7,650 nt of DNA from NCBI GenBank assembly GCA_028683995.1, contig JAQUGU010000080.1, forward strand, positions 1 through 7,650, in the 5' to 3' direction. A program made the translations under genes and the position numbers. Position 1 is the stretch's first letter, and each line of letters starts with the position of its first letter. The stretch comes from Syntrophomonadaceae bacterium (GTDB taxonomy: Bacteria > Bacillota > Syntrophomonadia > Syntrophomonadales > Syntrophomonadaceae). The notes under the pieces are model-generated. The model did no database searches. It saw only the letters and a program-made list of their open reading frames with translations, and was not told where the DNA came from. Below are positions 6,314 to 7,650 of the stretch, piece by piece.

Positions 6314-6335
6314 TTGGGATGAGGGGTTTTATTAT
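6300..6335 (+). terminator. Second T-box intrinsic terminator, just before aroF
   Basis: AACCTCTCGTCCC (6300-6312) pairs with GGGATGAGGGGTT (6316-6328) across a 3-nt loop, giving about 13 base pairs with two G-U pairs, followed by a T-rich tail (TTTTATTATTT from 6327). It is at least as strong as the first terminator. It shares CGTCCC with the second antiterminator, so this is a complete switchable module. The tail ends just upstream of the aroF Shine-Dalgarno sequence. Confidence 0.92.
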
Positions 6336-6337
6336 TT

Positions 6338-6346
6338 AAGGAGGTG
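6338..6346 (+). promoter_or_regulatory. aroF ribosome binding site
   Basis: AAGGAGGTG is an almost full-length Shine-Dalgarno sequence, with GGAGG (6340-6344) lying 7 nt before ATG 6352. It is outside the second terminator stem, so regulation appears to act on transcription rather than by hiding this site. Confidence 0.85.
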
Positions 6347-6351
6347 TCAAC

Positions 6352-7194
6352 ATGATTAAATTGGCCAGTCGGGAAGGCAGTGAAATGCTGGTTTCCCGCA
6401 ATCATCAGCCCGAAGACAGCCAGGTAAGAGTTAAAGGTTGTATTATTGGTGGAAATCAATTGGCAGTTATTGCAGGTCCTTGTGCCATTGAAAGTGAGGA
6501 AATTTTAAAAGAAACCGCCTTTAAGGTGAGAGGGTGTGGCGCTTCCTTTTTACGTGGAGGAGCATATAAACCACGTACCTCCCCCTACAGTTTCCAGGGT
6601 TTGGGCGAAGAAGGACTAAAAATATTGGCCCGGGTGGGGGAAGAGATGAATATGCCGGTGATTACAGAAGTTATGGATAGTGAGGATATAGAACTGGTGT
6701 CTGAATATAGTGATGTAATCCAGGTAGGAGCCCGTAATATGCATAATTTCGCTTTGCTGCGTAAGCTGGGCAAAACCAATAAACCGGTAATATTAAAACG
6801 GGGACTATCAGCTACCATCGAAGAATGGTTGCTGGCTGCAGAATATATACTGGCCGGGGGAAATATGCAGGTAATACTTTGTGAACGGGGCATTCGTTCA
6901 GCCGAACCCTGGACTCGTAACACCCTGGATTTATCTGCAGTGGCCCTGGTCAAAGAGTTATCCCACCTGCCGGTACTGGTTGACCCCAGCCATGCCACCG
7001 GAGTACGCAGCCTGGTTACTCCTATGGCCAAAGCAGCAATTGCCGCCGGGGCTGACGGCATTATGGTGGAAGTACACCCTCATCCGGAAAAGGCCTTGTC
7101 AGATGGGGAGCAATCCCTGACCCCCAGAGGATTCAGCCAGTTAATGAAAGAAATTGAGCCCGTGGCCCGCGCTATAGGAAGGGGAGTACGATAA
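6352..7194 (+). CDS. aroF: 3-deoxy-7-phosphoheptulonate (DAHP) synthase, short AroF type
   Basis: The enzyme condenses phosphoenolpyruvate with erythrose 4-phosphate to DAHP, the first step of the shikimate pathway, in the cytoplasm. The 280-residue product belongs to the DAHP/KDO8P-synthase-like (type I-beta) group. Visible motifs: AGPCAIE with metal-ligand C44; RGGAYKPRTSPYSFQG (68-83) for phosphate and PEP binding; QVGARNMHN (124-132); LKRG (148-151); DPSHATG with H214; and MVEVHPHPEKALSDGEQSL with E240 and D251. The metal set Cys-His-Glu-Asp appears complete. About 30 residues precede the barrel, including a PEDSQVRVKG stretch that in longer homologues joins a regulatory domain to the catalytic core. 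No ferredoxin-like/ACT or chorismate mutase domain is present, so feedback inhibition through such a domain is not expected. It is controlled by the tandem T-box leader and overlaps the next gene by 1 nt. Confidence 0.96.
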   Translation: MIKLASREGSEMLVSRNHQPEDSQVRVKGCIIGGNQLAVIAGPCAIESEEILKETAFKVRGCGASFLRGGAYKPRTSPYSFQGLGEEGLKILARVGEEMNMPVITEVMDSEDIELVSEYSDVIQVGARNMHNFALLRKLGKTNKPVILKRGLSATIEEWLLAAEYILAGGNMQVILCERGIRSAEPWTRNTLDLSAVALVKELSHLPVLVDPSHATGVRSLVTPMAKAAIAAGADGIMVEVHPHPEKALSDGEQSLTPRGFSQLMKEIEPVARAIGRGVR

Positions 7195-7650
7195 TGGCAT
7201 GCGCTGTATTAGGTCCGCATGGCACCTTCAGTGAGGAGGCTGCTAATCGTTACTGGGGTCAGCGGGACGATATTATGGTAGCAACCAGTATACCCCAGGT
7301 ATTCACCCTGGTAGAGAGCGGTAAGGTTGACGAAGCCCTGGTTCCTCTGGAAAACTCTCTGGCCGGGACGGTTAAAGCTACTATTCAATGTTTGCGTAAT
7401 AGTCAACTAACTATTCAGGGAGAAATTCTTCTGCCCATAAGGCAGGATTTGCTGGGAGGCAGAAGGTACGAATTGGGTGAAGTTGAGCTGCTAATATCAC
7501 AACCGATAGCTTTAATGCAATGTCAGACCTTTGTTAGCAGGCACCTGCCCGGGGTACGGACAGAAATTTGTGATAGCACCAGCCAGGCAGCTTTAACTTT
7601 ACGTCAGGAGACCAGAAAAGCAGTTTCTATAGGTAACAGGCAGGCAGCCA
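7194..7650 (+). CDS. pheA: Prephenate dehydratase (3'-truncated by the window edge)
   Basis: Prephenate dehydratase converts prephenate to phenylpyruvate, the committed step to phenylalanine. The frame opens at an ATG that shares its A with the aroF TAA stop (TAATG). GGGGAG (7181-7186) lies 7 nt upstream, a typical translationally coupled arrangement. The 152 visible residues show the family pattern: LGPHGTFSEEAA (6-17), VPLENSLAGTV (50-60), LISQPIALMQC (100-110) and DSTSQAA (127-133). Two motifs depart from the usual forms as I know them: SQPIAL where SHPQAL is common, and ENSLAGTV where ENSxEGxV is common. The catalytic TRF motif and the C-terminal ACT domain would lie beyond the window, so activity and feedback sensitivity cannot be judged. 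The first residues leave no room for an N-terminal chorismate mutase domain of the E. coli P-protein type. Confidence 0.9.
   Translation, partial: MACAVLGPHGTFSEEAANRYWGQRDDIMVATSIPQVFTLVESGKVDEALVPLENSLAGTVKATIQCLRNSQLTIQGEILLPIRQDLLGGRRYELGEVELLISQPIALMQCQTFVSRHLPGVRTEICDSTSQAALTLRQETRKAVSIGNRQAA

Larger units (their letters stand above)
6127..6330 (+). repeat. Tandem partial duplication of the T-box expression platform
   Basis: Unit 1 spans about 6127-6215 and unit 2 about 6242-6330. Shared blocks are GTATC...TAAGCGG (6127-6143 and 6242-6259), the identical 24-bp T-box core (6152-6175 and 6265-6288), and TCTCGTCCCAT (6188-6198 and 6304-6314). Bases between the blocks and the outer terminator arms have diverged but keep complementarity within each unit. 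Paired changes in the arms suggest both hairpins are under selection. Confidence 0.8.

Noticed and set aside
6585..7061. Long open frame on the minus strand opposite aroF (158 codons)
   Set aside because: It lies wholly within the well-supported aroF gene, has no recognisable motifs, and its composition is that of an antisense shadow.

Overview
The window reads as chromosomal DNA of a Gram-positive, Clostridia-type Firmicute. Three things point there: the recJ-rel-dtd-metallohydrolase gene order, strong AAGGAGG-type ribosome binding sites (plus a TTG start), and a T-box leader in front of aromatic amino acid genes. A syntrophic or Peptococcaceae/Syntrophomonadaceae-like host would fit the moderate base composition and gene order, but that placement is an inference. 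All supported genes lie on the + strand.

Region 1 (1-5772) is a tightly packed run of four genes: the 3' part of recJ (single-strand exonuclease), rel (bifunctional (p)ppGpp synthetase/hydrolase), dtd (D-aminoacyl-tRNA deacylase) and a glyoxalase II-like metallo-beta-lactamase-fold hydrolase. Gaps are 5, 2 and 14 nt, so they are probably one transcription unit. The order resembles the Bacillus/Clostridia recJ-(apt)-rel-dtd-hydrolase-(hisS) block, but apt is absent and hisS does not follow.

Region 2 (5773-6351) is a 579-nt gap without a convincing protein gene. It holds a short patch of degenerate ~10-bp direct repeats, a promoter-like sequence, and then a long T-box riboswitch leader. The leader has one tRNA-reading Stem I, with predicted specifier UUC (Phe). 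It is followed by two complete antiterminator/terminator modules in series, which share a 24-bp identical core 113 bp apart. The second module has no Stem I of its own. This partial duplication is the most interesting item in the window.

Region 3 (6352-7650) is the controlled operon: aroF (DAHP synthase, entry to the shikimate pathway, short form without a regulatory domain), then a prephenate dehydratase gene (pheA, committed step to phenylalanine) that overlaps the aroF stop by 1 nt and runs off the window. A leader sensing uncharged tRNA-Phe in front of these two genes is coherent: phenylalanine shortage would release both terminators and raise phenylalanine synthesis. Because AroF lacks an obvious allosteric domain, the RNA switch may be the main control point.

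No mobile element, CRISPR array, tRNA or rRNA gene was seen. The protein-coding content is ordinary core metabolism.
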